NCBI GenBank assembly: GCA_947381965.1
Contig: CANCXX010000027.1
Span: forward strand, 1 to 60,727
From: an uncultured bacterium
GTDB taxonomy: Bacteria; Bacillota; Clostridia; Lachnospirales; Lachnospiraceae
Length of the DNA stretch: 60,727 nt
Direction: 5' to 3'
Made by a program: the position numbers and the translations under genes. Of the stretch, positions 45,619 through 53,728 are shown one piece after another; position 1 is the stretch's first letter, and the number at the start of each line of letters is the position of its first letter. The notes under the pieces were generated by a model. It was not told the origin of the DNA. It ran no database searches and saw nothing but the letters and a program-made list of their open reading frames with translations.

Positions 45619-46605
45619 TCATTCCTCTCCTTTCCGGTAAATTCTTTCTACTATCACTCCTACCTCTTCCTCTTCCACCGCAATGTCATTGGGTTCATAT
45701 TCCATAAGCTCTGATAACAGGTCTTTGGCAGAGTGTTTCGGTACTTCATACACTTTTTTATGGGGCGTATCTTCCGTCAAAAGGACATCCTGCGTTTTAA
45801 AGATAAGGTTCCCTGTAGGTTCGCCAAATGTAGCGATAATCTTTTTATTTTTTTGATATCTGTCAAATAATTCTTCTGTAGCTCCATCATAGATTTTCAT
45901 TCCATGATTAATAACAACCGTCCTCTTACACAATACCTTAATATCGTCCATGTAATGAGATGTCAGAATAATTGTAGTGCCATTTTTCTCATTAATCTCT
46001 TTTAAAAACCTGCGTATCTGTCTGGCTGCCACTGCGTCCAGGCCAATTGTAGGCTCATCCAGAAATAATATTTTCGGATTATGAAGCAATGATACAATAA
46101 GCTCCATTTTCATCCTTTCTCCCAGTGACAGCGTTCTTACCTGGACATCCATCAGCTCTGCAACTCCGAAAAGCTCCACAAAATACTTTTTATTCTTTTG
46201 GAATTGTTCCTCAGAGATTTCATATATTTCCTTAAACAGGCGCAGTGTATCATTTACCGTCAGTTCAAAAAATAACTGGCTTTTCTGCCCCATCACAACA
46301 GCGTATTGTTTTTTAAACTCATTCTTTAAGTCATTGGGATAATAGGAGAGCACATCAATCTTTCCCTCTGTAGGCGCAATAATTCCGGTCAGCATTTTAA
46401 TTAATGTGGTTTTTCCAGCTCCGTTGGGTCCAATCAGCCCAATAAACTCGCCCTGTTTTACGGATAAATCTATATGATTGACAGCCATTTTTTCTTCGTA
46501 GCTTCGATGCCACAAGCTGCCTATGCTTCCACGGATTCCCTCCGCTTTTTTATACCTTTTATATTTTTTTACCAGATTGTTTATTTGGATCACAGTATCA
46601 TTCAT
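45619..46605 (-). CDS. ABC exporter ATPase (COG4586-like)
   Basis: A 328-aa ATPase with Walker A GPNGAGKTT, a Q-loop GQKSQLFFELTV, the signature LSLGERMKMEL and Walker B ILFLDEPTIGLD, then H-loop LTSHYMDDI. The C-terminal 90 residues form the extension typical of COG4586. GAGGAAG lies seven bases before the ATG. It is the first gene of the exporter and is preceded by a long leader with a short ORF and two terminators (46712-47069). Confidence 0.93.
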   Translation of the reverse strand: MNDTVIQINNLVKKYKRYKKAEGIRGSIGSLWHRSYEEKMAVNHIDLSVKQGEFIGLIGPNGAGKTTLIKMLTGIIAPTEGKIDVLSYYPNDLKNEFKKQYAVVMGQKSQLFFELTVNDTLRLFKEIYEISEEQFQKNKKYFVELFGVAELMDVQVRTLSLGERMKMELIVSLLHNPKILFLDEPTIGLDAVAARQIRRFLKEINEKNGTTIILTSHYMDDIKVLCKRTVVINHGMKIYDGATEELFDRYQKNKKIIATFGEPTGNLIFKTQDVLLTEDTPHKKVYEVPKHSAKDLLSELMEYEPNDIAVEEEEVGVIVERIYRKGEE

Positions 46606-46711
46606 TTTTTACTTCCTCTCTTTTCCATACACTTTTACCCTTCCAAGCCACACTCTTTACAGCACAAAGCCGCCCTGCTCCGCATTTAAAAAGCGTTTAT
46701 ACCTTACAGAC

Positions 46712-46758
46712 AAAAAAAGACCATGGCTCCCCTGTAAATACTGGATACCATGGTCTTT
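46712..46758 (-). terminator. Leader terminator 2
   Basis: AAAGACCATGG and CCATGGTCTTT pair perfectly around a 21-base loop, followed on the minus strand by TTTT. It lies about 107 bases before the ATPase start codon. A strong rho-independent terminator that expression of the exporter must bypass. Confidence 0.75.
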
Positions 46759-46827
46759 CCATCTAAAGTAAACGGCAAAAAATATGACGTTTTCTATAAA
46801 AATGATAAATAATCTATTTTAAAAATC

Positions 46828-46851
46828 AAAAAACATGACCATACCGTCATG
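46828..46851 (-). terminator. Leader terminator 1
   Basis: CATGAC-GGTATG-GTCATG followed by TTTTTT on the minus strand, with AAAAATCA/TGATTTTT flanks that could extend the stem. Confidence 0.7.
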
Positions 46852-46905
46852 CTTAAATGATTTTTAATTATATACCATAATATTAAGCAATTGTAAGGCG
46901 AAAAC

Positions 46906-46927
46906 GCTGACCTTCCATACAGTCAGC
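46906..46927 (-). promoter_or_regulatory. Leader hairpin
   Basis: GCTGAC-N10-GTCAGC, a 6-bp stem between the 12-aa ORF and terminator 1. It could be the anti-terminator or pause hairpin of an attenuator. Confidence 0.4.
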
Positions 46928-46974
46928 AAATGGGCGGACTTCCAGCCTAAAACTAAAAATCATCCCTGCAATAT

Positions 46975-47013
46975 TTACTTTGCACTTTTCTCCATTACAA
47001 CCACAATTGACAT
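46975..47013 (-). CDS. 12-aa leader peptide ORF upstream of exporter
   Basis: A minimal frame, MSIVVVMEKSAK, with a strong AGGAGG eight bases upstream and a sigma-A promoter (47040-47069) about 30 bases before it. It lies about 370 bases before the ABC ATPase gene, on the same strand, with hairpins and two terminators between. It resembles the leader peptides that control drug exporters by ribosome stalling. Whether it is translated is unknown. Confidence 0.5.
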   Translation of the reverse strand: MSIVVVMEKSAK

Positions 47014-47039
47014 ACAAAAAATCCTCCTAAATTTTTTTA

Positions 47040-47069
47040 ATATTAACATGCTATCCGTTTTACTGTCAA
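47040..47069 (-). promoter_or_regulatory. Promoter of exporter leader
   Basis: On the minus strand TTGACA (47064-47069), an 18-bp spacer and TAATAT (47040-47045). A strong sigma-A type promoter pointing at the 12-aa ORF and the exporter operon. Confidence 0.7.
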
Positions 47070-47109
47070 GCAGGAAATATGCATAATCGCACAAATCAAT
47101 GTTCAAAGA

Positions 47110-47255
47110 GTTACTATTCACGGCCTGGAAGCCGCTCATAGTAACAATTCGGAGCGATATTCCAAGTTTTGCTTCGCAAAAATCGCCCCTCACTCCTGCA
47201 TCATGTTCTCACGGAATGCGCAACAAGTGCACATTCCTGACCCGTGAATAGTAAC
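47110..47255. mobile_element. 146-bp MITE-like element B, copy 1
   Basis: Terminal inverted repeats GTTACTATTCACGG and CCGTGAATAGTAAC. No transposase. The second copy, 55562-55707, is the same length, in the opposite orientation and almost identical. It lies between the AAA ATPase gene and the exporter leader promoter. A translated read-through of it (MRGDFCEAKLG...) is an artefact. Confidence 0.85.
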
Positions 47256-47285
47256 TTCAAGAACGCTATTGGACTTACCTCATTA

Positions 47286-48140
47286 TTAAAATTCCTTTTC
47301 ATGCTTTTTAAAAAAGTCATAATAGGCGCGGACATTCGTAAGGCGGCTCCAGGGTTTTACATCCACAATTTCTTCATCCATATCATATATTTTTGCACCC
47401 TTCATAGACAAAAGAAAGGGCGAATGGGTAGCCATAATAAACTGACATCCGAAAAAGCGCGCAGAATCTTCCAGAAACTTTAACAGCTCCTGTTGCTTTT
47501 CGGGCGACAGACTGTTTTCCGGCTCATCCAGCAGGTATAATCCGTCATCCCTAATCTTATCTGCAAAATAAAGGAATGCACTTTCCCCATTTGAATGCTC
47601 CCTTACATTGTTTTTTACATTTTTTCGCACGTATTTTGACTGTGTATTACTTCTTGCCGTAGTCACCTTTTTCAAATGCTCATAGTCATCCAGCGACTTC
47701 ATCTGGAAATGGGAATATTTAACATCCAAATAGTCCAAAAGCAGTTCATCTCTCTTCAAATTAATTCCATCGTTGACGCTGCGGATGTTCAGCATAAAGT
47801 CAAAAACATCATCACTGGTGATAATCCTGCTGCCTTTCGGTATTTTCTGTTCTTCTTCAAACTGACACAGCTTCGTATAATCCTCAAAAAAATTAGAGCG
47901 GTTATACAGCGTATCCCGCTCAAGACCCAGTTTTTCCGCAATCACATTCAGCGCTGTGGTTTTCCCAGAGCCATTGCCTCCGTACAGTATAGTGACCGGC
48001 TCAAAATCCAGCCTTTCCAGATGATGCTTTGATAATATCTGAAAAGGATAATATGTATCATAACAGGTTCTTTTCTGTGCAAAAGTAAAATCATACTCTG
48101 CCTCCGCACAGGGAAATTTAAAAGATGACAAATAAACCAT
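47286..48140 (-). CDS. AAA family ATPase (OLD/RecF-like)
   Basis: A 284-aa ATPase with Walker A YGGNGSGKTT at about 54, a long central helical region, the ABC-like signature-region HSNGESAFLYF, Walker B LYLLDEPENSLS and MATHSPFLLS. It resembles stand-alone AAA_21/OLD-type ATPases that occur both in housekeeping and in defence contexts. No partner nuclease or toxin gene is adjacent. AGGAG lies five bases upstream of the start. Confidence 0.85.
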   Translation of the reverse strand: MVYLSSFKFPCAEAEYDFTFAQKRTCYDTYYPFQILSKHHLERLDFEPVTILYGGNGSGKTTALNVIAEKLGLERDTLYNRSNFFEDYTKLCQFEEEQKIPKGSRIITSDDVFDFMLNIRSVNDGINLKRDELLLDYLDVKYSHFQMKSLDDYEHLKKVTTARSNTQSKYVRKNVKNNVREHSNGESAFLYFADKIRDDGLYLLDEPENSLSPEKQQELLKFLEDSARFFGCQFIMATHSPFLLSMKGAKIYDMDEEIVDVKPWSRLTNVRAYYDFFKKHEKEF

Positions 48141-48230
48141 ATCCGCTCCTAATTCTTGCTATTTATTGCCGCGCTTTTCTTTTCTCCAATTGCTGCAATT
48201 CCATTGTCTGACAAGATATCTGCTTTTCAT

Positions 48231-48644
48231 TTATAATACCATTATCAGTGTTCCCGCTCCAATCAGTACACATCCAATAATTGATTTTACCGTAAATTCT
48301 TCGTGTAAAAAAACAAACGCCATCACCAGCGTGATAACTACGCTCAGCTTATCAATCGGAACCACCTTTGAGGCGTCCCCCATTTGAAGGGCCTTATAAT
48401 AGCAAAGCCATGAAGCTCCCGTAGCTAATCCTGATAAAATTAAAAATATCCAGCTTTTTTTTCCAATCTCTGATATTCCCGTCTGCGCATGGGTCAGAAA
48501 CACCATTGCCCAGGCCATTATGAGCACAACTACTGTTCTTATTGCTGTGGCAAGATTAGAATTTACACCCTCAATTCCAACCTTGGCAAGAATGGACGTT
48601 AAAGCCGCAAATACTGATGATAACACTGCAAATAAAAGCCACAT
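48231..48644 (-). CDS. EamA/DMT family transporter (small)
   Basis: A 137-aa protein with about four helices. It starts MWLLFAVLSSVFAALTSILA and has ATGASWLCYYKALQMGDASKVVPIDKLSV, a typical drug/metabolite transporter unit. It has half the usual ten-helix length, so it is expected to dimerise. AAATGGGAGG precedes the ATG. Substrate unknown. Confidence 0.87.
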   Translation of the reverse strand: MWLLFAVLSSVFAALTSILAKVGIEGVNSNLATAIRTVVVLIMAWAMVFLTHAQTGISEIGKKSWIFLILSGLATGASWLCYYKALQMGDASKVVPIDKLSVVITLVMAFVFLHEEFTVKSIIGCVLIGAGTLIMVL

Positions 48645-48666
48645 GTTTTTCCTCCCATTTAAACCT

Positions 48667-49560
48667 TTACACTTTATAAACCTTTCTGTACTTTAATGGC
48701 GATACCCCATAAAATTTGCGGAAAGTCTCACAATAATAACTGACACCGCCAAACCCATATTCATATGCAATATCCGTAATGCCTTCCTCTGTGTCCAATA
48801 AAGCGGCTAGACTTTTCTGCAGGCGTAATTTCGTAGTATAAGTGATCGGCGTATCCCTGAGATATTTTTTAAAGAGCAGGGAACACCGGCTTTTGCAGCA
48901 GGCGCCTGCTGCCGCAATGCCTTCCAAAGTAATATGATCCATAAAATGTTCTTCTATATATGTAATCATGCTTCTAAGCAAAGCAAGCTCCGAAGACTCT
49001 TTTACCACAACCTGGCTTTCCGTCTTCAGATTCCCATAAAGCAGCTTCATAATAAAAACAAAATCTTCCATCAGCTCAAAATAGGATAAATCCTCCAAGG
49101 GCCTTTTCCCAAAAGAGCCATACAGCTTATCCAGCCGTTCCAAAACCGAAGCCTGCCACCCCTTGTTGCCCAGATACAAATACGGATATAAGCAGTTGGC
49201 AGTGATACGTTCTATCAGGTTCTGATAAAACCACCGATTTCCTTTAAGGAGCCCTGGTGAAAGCAGAATACAGATAAATTCGCAGTCATTATGTTCCGTG
49301 GAAAATCCATAATGCAGTTGTCTGCTGTTTACCATAATTCCGCATCCTTCATTAAGCTCTGTCAGCTTTCCATTTACATTATAGGTCATCTTTCCCTTTT
49401 TTACTATAATAAATTCCAAGTCCTCGTGCCAGTGGCTGACACCGGAATAATCCGGGTAAGTAGACAAAATCCCATAGCTGACACAAGCCGGAAATAAAGG
49501 ATTATTATAATTGATTGTTTCTGAAAAATCCTGATTAAAAGCGCTGCTGCATCCTTCCAC
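48667..49560 (-). CDS. AraC family transcriptional regulator
   Basis: A 297-aa regulator. An N-terminal cupin-like sensor (about 1-150; WHEDLEFIIVKKGKMTYNVNG, LNEGCGIMVNS) is followed by a C-terminal double helix-turn-helix (about 195-295; TLEGIAAAGACCKSRCSLLF, GITDIAYEYGFGGVSYYCETFRKFYGVSPLKYRK). GTG start with GGGGGAAG upstream. It is divergent from the two acetyltransferase genes, which it may regulate, and upstream of the EamA gene on the same strand. Confidence 0.9.
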   Translation of the reverse strand: MEGCSSAFNQDFSETINYNNPLFPACVSYGILSTYPDYSGVSHWHEDLEFIIVKKGKMTYNVNGKLTELNEGCGIMVNSRQLHYGFSTEHNDCEFICILLSPGLLKGNRWFYQNLIERITANCLYPYLYLGNKGWQASVLERLDKLYGSFGKRPLEDLSYFELMEDFVFIMKLLYGNLKTESQVVVKESSELALLRSMITYIEEHFMDHITLEGIAAAGACCKSRCSLLFKKYLRDTPITYTTKLRLQKSLAALLDTEEGITDIAYEYGFGGVSYYCETFRKFYGVSPLKYRKVYKV

Positions 49561-49671
49561 AACTACTTCCCCCAGAAAAGAATATTGTTATAAAATTATA
49601 AGTGATTACGAAAGAATTATAAAGAGAAATCTGGTATGGTTATAAAAGTTTTTATAAATGGAGGCATAAAA

Positions 49672-50280
49672 ATGAGTGAAATGAGAGACAAAATACATAC
49701 GGGAGCGCTTTATCTTCCTAACGATGAAACAATTGTAAAAGAACAGGCCGCTTATCAGGATATGCTTTGCGATTATAACATGACCAAGCCCTCCCAGACG
49801 GAAAAAAGGGCGGAAATGCTGAAAAAAATGCTGGGGGACTGTGGAGAGGGCGTATATATTGAAGCGCCGTTTTATGCAAACTGGGGCGGACATCATTGTC
49901 ATTTCGGGAAAATGGTCTACGCAAATTACCACCTGACCTGCGTGGATGATACCCACATTTATATTGGCGAATACACTATGCTTGGCCCCAACGTGACAAT
50001 CGCCACTGCCGGACATCCCATTCTTCCGGAGCTTCGTGAGCAGGTATATCAGTATAACATGCCTGTTCATATTGGACGGAACTGCTGGCTGGGCGCAGGC
50101 GTCATCGTTATGCCTGGCGTTACCATTGGGGACAATACCGTTATTGGCGCCGGAAGCATCGTAACCAAAGATATTCCCGCCAATGTTGTTGCCGTGGGAA
50201 ATCCCTGCCGGGTTTTAAGGCCAATTGGTGAACGTGACCAAAAGTTTTATTTCAAAGACAGAGAAATTAAAAACTGTTAA
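49672..50280 (+). CDS. Sugar O-acetyltransferase (LbH/maltose acetyltransferase type)
   Basis: A 202-aa left-handed beta-helix acetyltransferase using acetyl-CoA. An N-terminal helical segment (MLKKMLGDCGEG) leads into hexapeptide repeats (YIGEYTMLGPNVTIATAGHP, with the catalytic His; RNCWLGAGVIVMPGVTIGDNTVIGAGSIVTKDIP). Typical of galactoside/maltose acetyltransferases. The start at 49672 has GGAGG seven bases upstream; the longer frame was rejected. A paralogue of the next gene. Confidence 0.92.
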   Translation: MSEMRDKIHTGALYLPNDETIVKEQAAYQDMLCDYNMTKPSQTEKRAEMLKKMLGDCGEGVYIEAPFYANWGGHHCHFGKMVYANYHLTCVDDTHIYIGEYTMLGPNVTIATAGHPILPELREQVYQYNMPVHIGRNCWLGAGVIVMPGVTIGDNTVIGAGSIVTKDIPANVVAVGNPCRVLRPIGERDQKFYFKDREIKNC

Positions 50281-50388
50281 GAAATAACTTTTAAATAGTG
50301 ACGCTATTGTTCCTTACCCTGTAAAAACAGCAAAACAGCCACAAGACTTTAAGCAACGGCCGCAAGGCTTTAATTAAGGAGTGCTACA

Positions 50389-51018
50389 ATGACAAATATT
50401 GAACGAAGAGACGCCGGATTAGCCTACATTTCAGATGACAGTATATTTGAAGAGCAGCTAATCTGCCGGAAAATTTTGCAAAAACTAAATTTTATGGACC
50501 GTTCCGACTTTGCCGGAATAAAGGAAACAGTCAGGGAACTTTTTGGGAAATCCGAAGACGCTTTTGTTAATCCTCCATTTTATTGCGATTATGGAAAGCA
50601 TATTGAAGTAGGAAAGAACTTTTTTGCCAATTACAACTGTACCCTTCTGGATGTGGCCAAAATTAAAATTGGCGATAACTGCCAGATGGCTCCTAATGTG
50701 GCAGTCTATACCGCCGGACATCCCGTACATCCTGTAAGCCGTAATTCCGCTTACGAATACGGTAAGGAAGTAACCATTGGAGACAATGTATGGCTGGGCG
50801 GCAATACCGTAGTCTGCCCCGGCGTGCATATTGGAAACAATGTGGTAATCGGTGCAGGCAGTGTAGTGACCAAAGATATCCCGGACTGGTGCATCGCTGC
50901 CGGCAATCCCTGTAAAGTCATACGAAAAATTACAGATGCTGACAAAAAAAAGCTATTCCGCAATGAAGAAATTGATGACCAGGCATGGGCGGATATTGTG
51001 GAACGGATGACGTTTTGA
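50389..51018 (+). CDS. Sugar O-acetyltransferase, paralogue
   Basis: A 209-aa protein of the same type as its neighbour: VYTAGHPVHPVSRNSAYEYG with the active-site His, then repeats (GDNVWLGGNTVVCPGVHIGNNVVIGAGSVVTKDIPDW). AAGGAG precedes the ATG. The two are about 110 bases apart and probably form one transcript. Paralogues rather than fragments; the substrate is a sugar or thiol sugar, unknown. Confidence 0.92.
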   Translation: MTNIERRDAGLAYISDDSIFEEQLICRKILQKLNFMDRSDFAGIKETVRELFGKSEDAFVNPPFYCDYGKHIEVGKNFFANYNCTLLDVAKIKIGDNCQMAPNVAVYTAGHPVHPVSRNSAYEYGKEVTIGDNVWLGGNTVVCPGVHIGNNVVIGAGSVVTKDIPDWCIAAGNPCKVIRKITDADKKKLFRNEEIDDQAWADIVERMTF

Positions 51019-51042
51019 AAACTTGTGAAACGACATCCGTCA

Positions 51043-51072
51043 AAACGGCGCAGTCTGCAGGCTGCGCCGTTT
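51043..51072. terminator. Bidirectional terminator
   Basis: AAACGGCGCAG and CTGCGCCGTTT around an 8-base loop, between the convergent acetyltransferase and CofE-like genes. Confidence 0.8.
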
Positions 51073-51092
51073 CCTGGAAAATTACTTCCAAA

Positions 51093-52283
51093 TCAACTCA
51101 CATAATTGTCAAAATAACCCTGAATGAGAATTACAGGCGTTCCCTTGTCCCCGGACCCGCTGGTCAGATCGCACAAAGAGCCAATCAAATCTGTCAGTCT
51201 TCTGGGGGTGGTTCCCTGTGACGCCATATCCCCCACCAGGTTATCCTTCTTTTCCCTAATCCGGTTAGAAATTGCCTCCCTGAGCGCTTCCCCGGATAAA
51301 TCTTTAAAATCGTTATCAGCAAGATATTTCAGCTTAACCTCATTGGGCGTCCCTTCAAGTCCGGGTGTGCTCGCAGGTGATACGCAAGGGTCTGCAAGCT
51401 CCCAGATTTTCCCAACCGGATCCTTAAAGGCGCCGTCGCCATACACCATAACCTCTACATGCTTTCCTGTCCTGTCTAAAATCTCCTTCTGGATATCCAT
51501 CACCAAACCTGTGCACTCTCTTGGAAACAGCTTAATGGTATCTTCCGTAGATTTATTGGATCCCAGCAGACCGTACTTCTCATTGCACCCACTTCCCTTA
51601 ACGGGACTGCTTAAAATATCGTCCATCCCCATTACAATTTCTGCGCCTGCTGCCTTTAAAAGCCTCTTGGTCCGCACTCTCGTATGGATATCACAATTCA
51701 GCACTTTTTTCGTATAAGGAAGAATGCTGCGACAGTCATTGGCAAAAATAATTTCCACCTCCGCCCCTGCCTCTTTAATCAGCTCTCCATAATAAGCCAC
51801 ATAATCCACACCTGTAAAAGGATGTTTATTCTCTCCAAAAAGTTCACGATACCGTTCCAGCGTCAGCACATCGCTGTAAGGATTGATTCCCGCTTCGTCC
51901 AGCTGATCCAGGGAAACCAATTCATTACCTACTTCATCGCTGGGATAGCTGAGCATCAAAACAACCTTTTTAGCCCCCATTGCAATTCCCCGAAGGCAGA
52001 TTGCAAAACGGTTTCTGGACAAAATAGGAAAAATAACCCCAATTGTCTCCCCGCCTAACTTAGCCCTCACATCCTCCGCAATGGCTTCCACAGACGCATA
52101 ATTGCCCTGGGATCTTGCAACAACAGACTCTGTCACTGCAATAACATCCCTGTCACGGATTTCAAACCCTTCGCTTTGTGCTGCCTCCAATACACTGTCT
52201 GTCACAATTTTTACCAGATTATCGCCTTCCCTGATAATCGGGCAGCGGATTCCTCTTGATACAGTTCCTACTCTTCTCTCCAT
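51093..52283 (-). CDS. Coenzyme F420-0:L-glutamate ligase-like protein
   Basis: A 396-aa protein of the F420 ligase (CofE/FbiB) family, which adds glutamate to F420-0 in methanogens and actinobacteria. Family-like parts are RCPIIREGDNLVKIV, DRDVIAVTESVVARSQGNYA and VYGDGAFKDPVGKIWELADPCVSP. Clostridia of this kind are not known to make F420, so the family member probably has another substrate, perhaps a gamma-glutamyl or amide ligation. The ATG at 52283 has AGGGAG upstream; the GTG at 52304 has no ribosome site. It is a single gene. Confidence 0.78.
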   Translation of the reverse strand: MERRVGTVSRGIRCPIIREGDNLVKIVTDSVLEAAQSEGFEIRDRDVIAVTESVVARSQGNYASVEAIAEDVRAKLGGETIGVIFPILSRNRFAICLRGIAMGAKKVVLMLSYPSDEVGNELVSLDQLDEAGINPYSDVLTLERYRELFGENKHPFTGVDYVAYYGELIKEAGAEVEIIFANDCRSILPYTKKVLNCDIHTRVRTKRLLKAAGAEIVMGMDDILSSPVKGSGCNEKYGLLGSNKSTEDTIKLFPRECTGLVMDIQKEILDRTGKHVEVMVYGDGAFKDPVGKIWELADPCVSPASTPGLEGTPNEVKLKYLADNDFKDLSGEALREAISNRIREKKDNLVGDMASQGTTPRRLTDLIGSLCDLTSGSGDKGTPVILIQGYFDNYVS

Positions 52284-52663
52284 TTCCTTTTCTCCCTTGT
52301 TCACATTTCAGCTAACCACCAGCCTTGCGGCACTGGCGTTTCTTTTTTATTATAATATAAAAACCTGAAAAACAAAAGGAAATTTCTTTTAATGCCAAAA
52401 GGGATTGAAACTTAAACCAAAATATGGTATTACAATCAAAGGTCCCACTGCAGGCTTACAATATATTCCACTCAAATCCTGTTGCACCGTGCATTCCATC
52501 AAGCCCAGCAGGACAGAAGACAGTCGGGTAGCGTCCCTCCTGCCTTCTATGGTCTTGATTCCATGGTGCATAAGGCTTTTCGCAGAATATATTGTCAGAA
52601 TATTCAGCAAGTTTACGAGTTTTGCAATTACCTATTACAATTAAAAAATAGCGAGGTTCCTAC
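52284..52663. other. Intergenic region with element A copy
   Basis: The left part (52284-52457) has AT-rich sequence with TATAATA on the minus strand, probably the promoter of the CofE-like gene. The right part is the truncated element A (52458-52634). The AzlC gene starts 30 bases past it, after GCGAGG. Confidence 0.5.
52458..52634. mobile_element. Element A, truncated copy 2
   Basis: Reverse complement of 19079-19254 with few changes. It keeps one terminal repeat (AGTTTTGCAATTACCTA at its right end) and the hairpin core, but lacks the other end. It stops at ACAATATATTCC, where the sequences diverge. Confidence 0.8.
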
Positions 52664-53377
52664 ATGATAGATAAGTCAAGCGCAAAATTGAAAGCTCTGA
52701 AAGCCGCTTTTCCCTACACAATCCCTATATTTGCCGGATTCTGGTTTCTGGGAATTACTTACGGCATTTATATGAATGTTTCAGGTTTTTCTTTTATCTA
52801 CCCTATGATCATGAGTCTCATTATTTTCGGAGGCTCCCTGGAATTTGTGGCGGTATCCATGCTTCTTGGCAGATTTGCGCCTCTGCAGACACTGGTCATG
52901 GTATTGATGATACAGGCAAGACATTTATTTTATGGTATTTCCATGCTGGATAAATTTAAAAATATGGGCTGGAAAAAGTTCTATCTGATTTTCGGAATGT
53001 GCGATGAAACTTTTTCTATCAACTACACTGCAGATATTCCGCCTGACGTGGACCGGGGCTGGTTTATGTTTTTTGTAACGCTGCTGAATCAGTTCTACTG
53101 GGTTTCCGGCGCCACGATAGGCGGAATTTTAGGCTCCCTTATCACCTTTAATACCGAAGGACTGGATTTTGTTATGACAGCCATGTTCGTAGTGATTTTT
53201 CTGGAACAATGGCTGAAGGAAGGGAAACATTTTACCGCATATATTGGCCTTGCAGCCTCCCTCCTGTGCCTGTTTTGGTTTGGTGCAGACTCTTTCCTGC
53301 TGCCTTCCATGGCCTGTATCATTGCCGGGCTGACATTTTTCCGCAAACCAATTGAAAAGGCAGGTGGTCTGGTATGA
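52664..53377 (+). CDS. azlC: AzlC-family branched-chain amino acid exporter subunit
   Basis: A 237-aa protein with about seven helices. It has the family opening [22 protein letters not shown] and [35 protein letters not shown]. With AzlD it forms an exporter of branched-chain amino acids in Bacillus. It overlaps AzlD by four bases. It lies just after element A. Confidence 0.92.
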   Translation: MIDKSSAKLKALKAAFPYTIPIFAGFWFLGITYGIYMNVSGFSFIYPMIMSLIIFGGSLEFVAVSMLLGRFAPLQTLVMVLMIQARHLFYGISMLDKFKNMGWKKFYLIFGMCDETFSINYTADIPPDVDRGWFMFFVTLLNQFYWVSGATIGGILGSLITFNTEGLDFVMTAMFVVIFLEQWLKEGKHFTAYIGLAASLLCLFWFGADSFLLPSMACIIAGLTFFRKPIEKAGGLV

Positions 53378-53706
53378 ACATGACACTCCCACAACAGATA
53401 ATTACCATTACCATCTGTGTCCTTGGCACCATGGCCACCCGTTTTCTGCCTTTTCTTATTTTTTCCTCCAAAAAACCGACTCCAAAATACATCCGCTATC
53501 TTGGAAAAGCGCTGCCCTCCGCTATCTTCGGCATGTTGGTAATTTACTGTCTGAAAAATGTGCATATACTTGAAGGAAGCCACGGCATACCTGAACTGAT
53601 TTCTATCTGTACCGTTGTAACGCTCCACCTTTGGAAACGCCAGATGCTCCTTTCCATCGCCGGAGGAACCATCAGCTATATGCTTCTGGTTCAGCTGATC
53701 TTTTAA
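53374..53706 (+). CDS. azlD: AzlD-family transporter subunit
   Basis: A 110-aa protein with four short helices ([40 protein letters not shown]), the usual partner of AzlC. The ATG overlaps the AzlC stop codon (ATGA). Confidence 0.92.
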   Translation: MNMTLPQQIITITICVLGTMATRFLPFLIFSSKKPTPKYIRYLGKALPSAIFGMLVIYCLKNVHILEGSHGIPELISICTVVTLHLWKRQMLLSIAGGTISYMLLVQLIF

Positions 53707-53728
53707 GAGGCGCATACGGAAACATGCT

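Larger units (their letters stand above)
46606..46974. other. Exporter leader downstream of the 12-aa ORF
   Basis: On the minus strand this region holds, in order, a hairpin GCTGAC/GTCAGC (46906-46927), a terminator with T-run (46828-46851) and a second terminator with T-run (46712-46758). No promoter between the second terminator and the ATPase start was convincing. No other ORF seen. Confidence 0.55.

Noticed and set aside
47014-47193. 72-aa minus-strand ORF (MRGDFCEAKLG...)
   Set aside because: Most of it is the reading of element B. Only the last 12 codons, with their own promoter and AGGAGG, were kept as the candidate leader peptide.
47286-48140. AAA ATPase as part of a phage-defence system
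   Set aside because: The OLD-like ATPase has no adjacent nuclease, reverse transcriptase or toxin gene, so the context does not support a defence call.
52389-52667. ORFs on both strands in front of azlC
   Set aside because: Translation of the truncated element A, with no ribosome-binding site.
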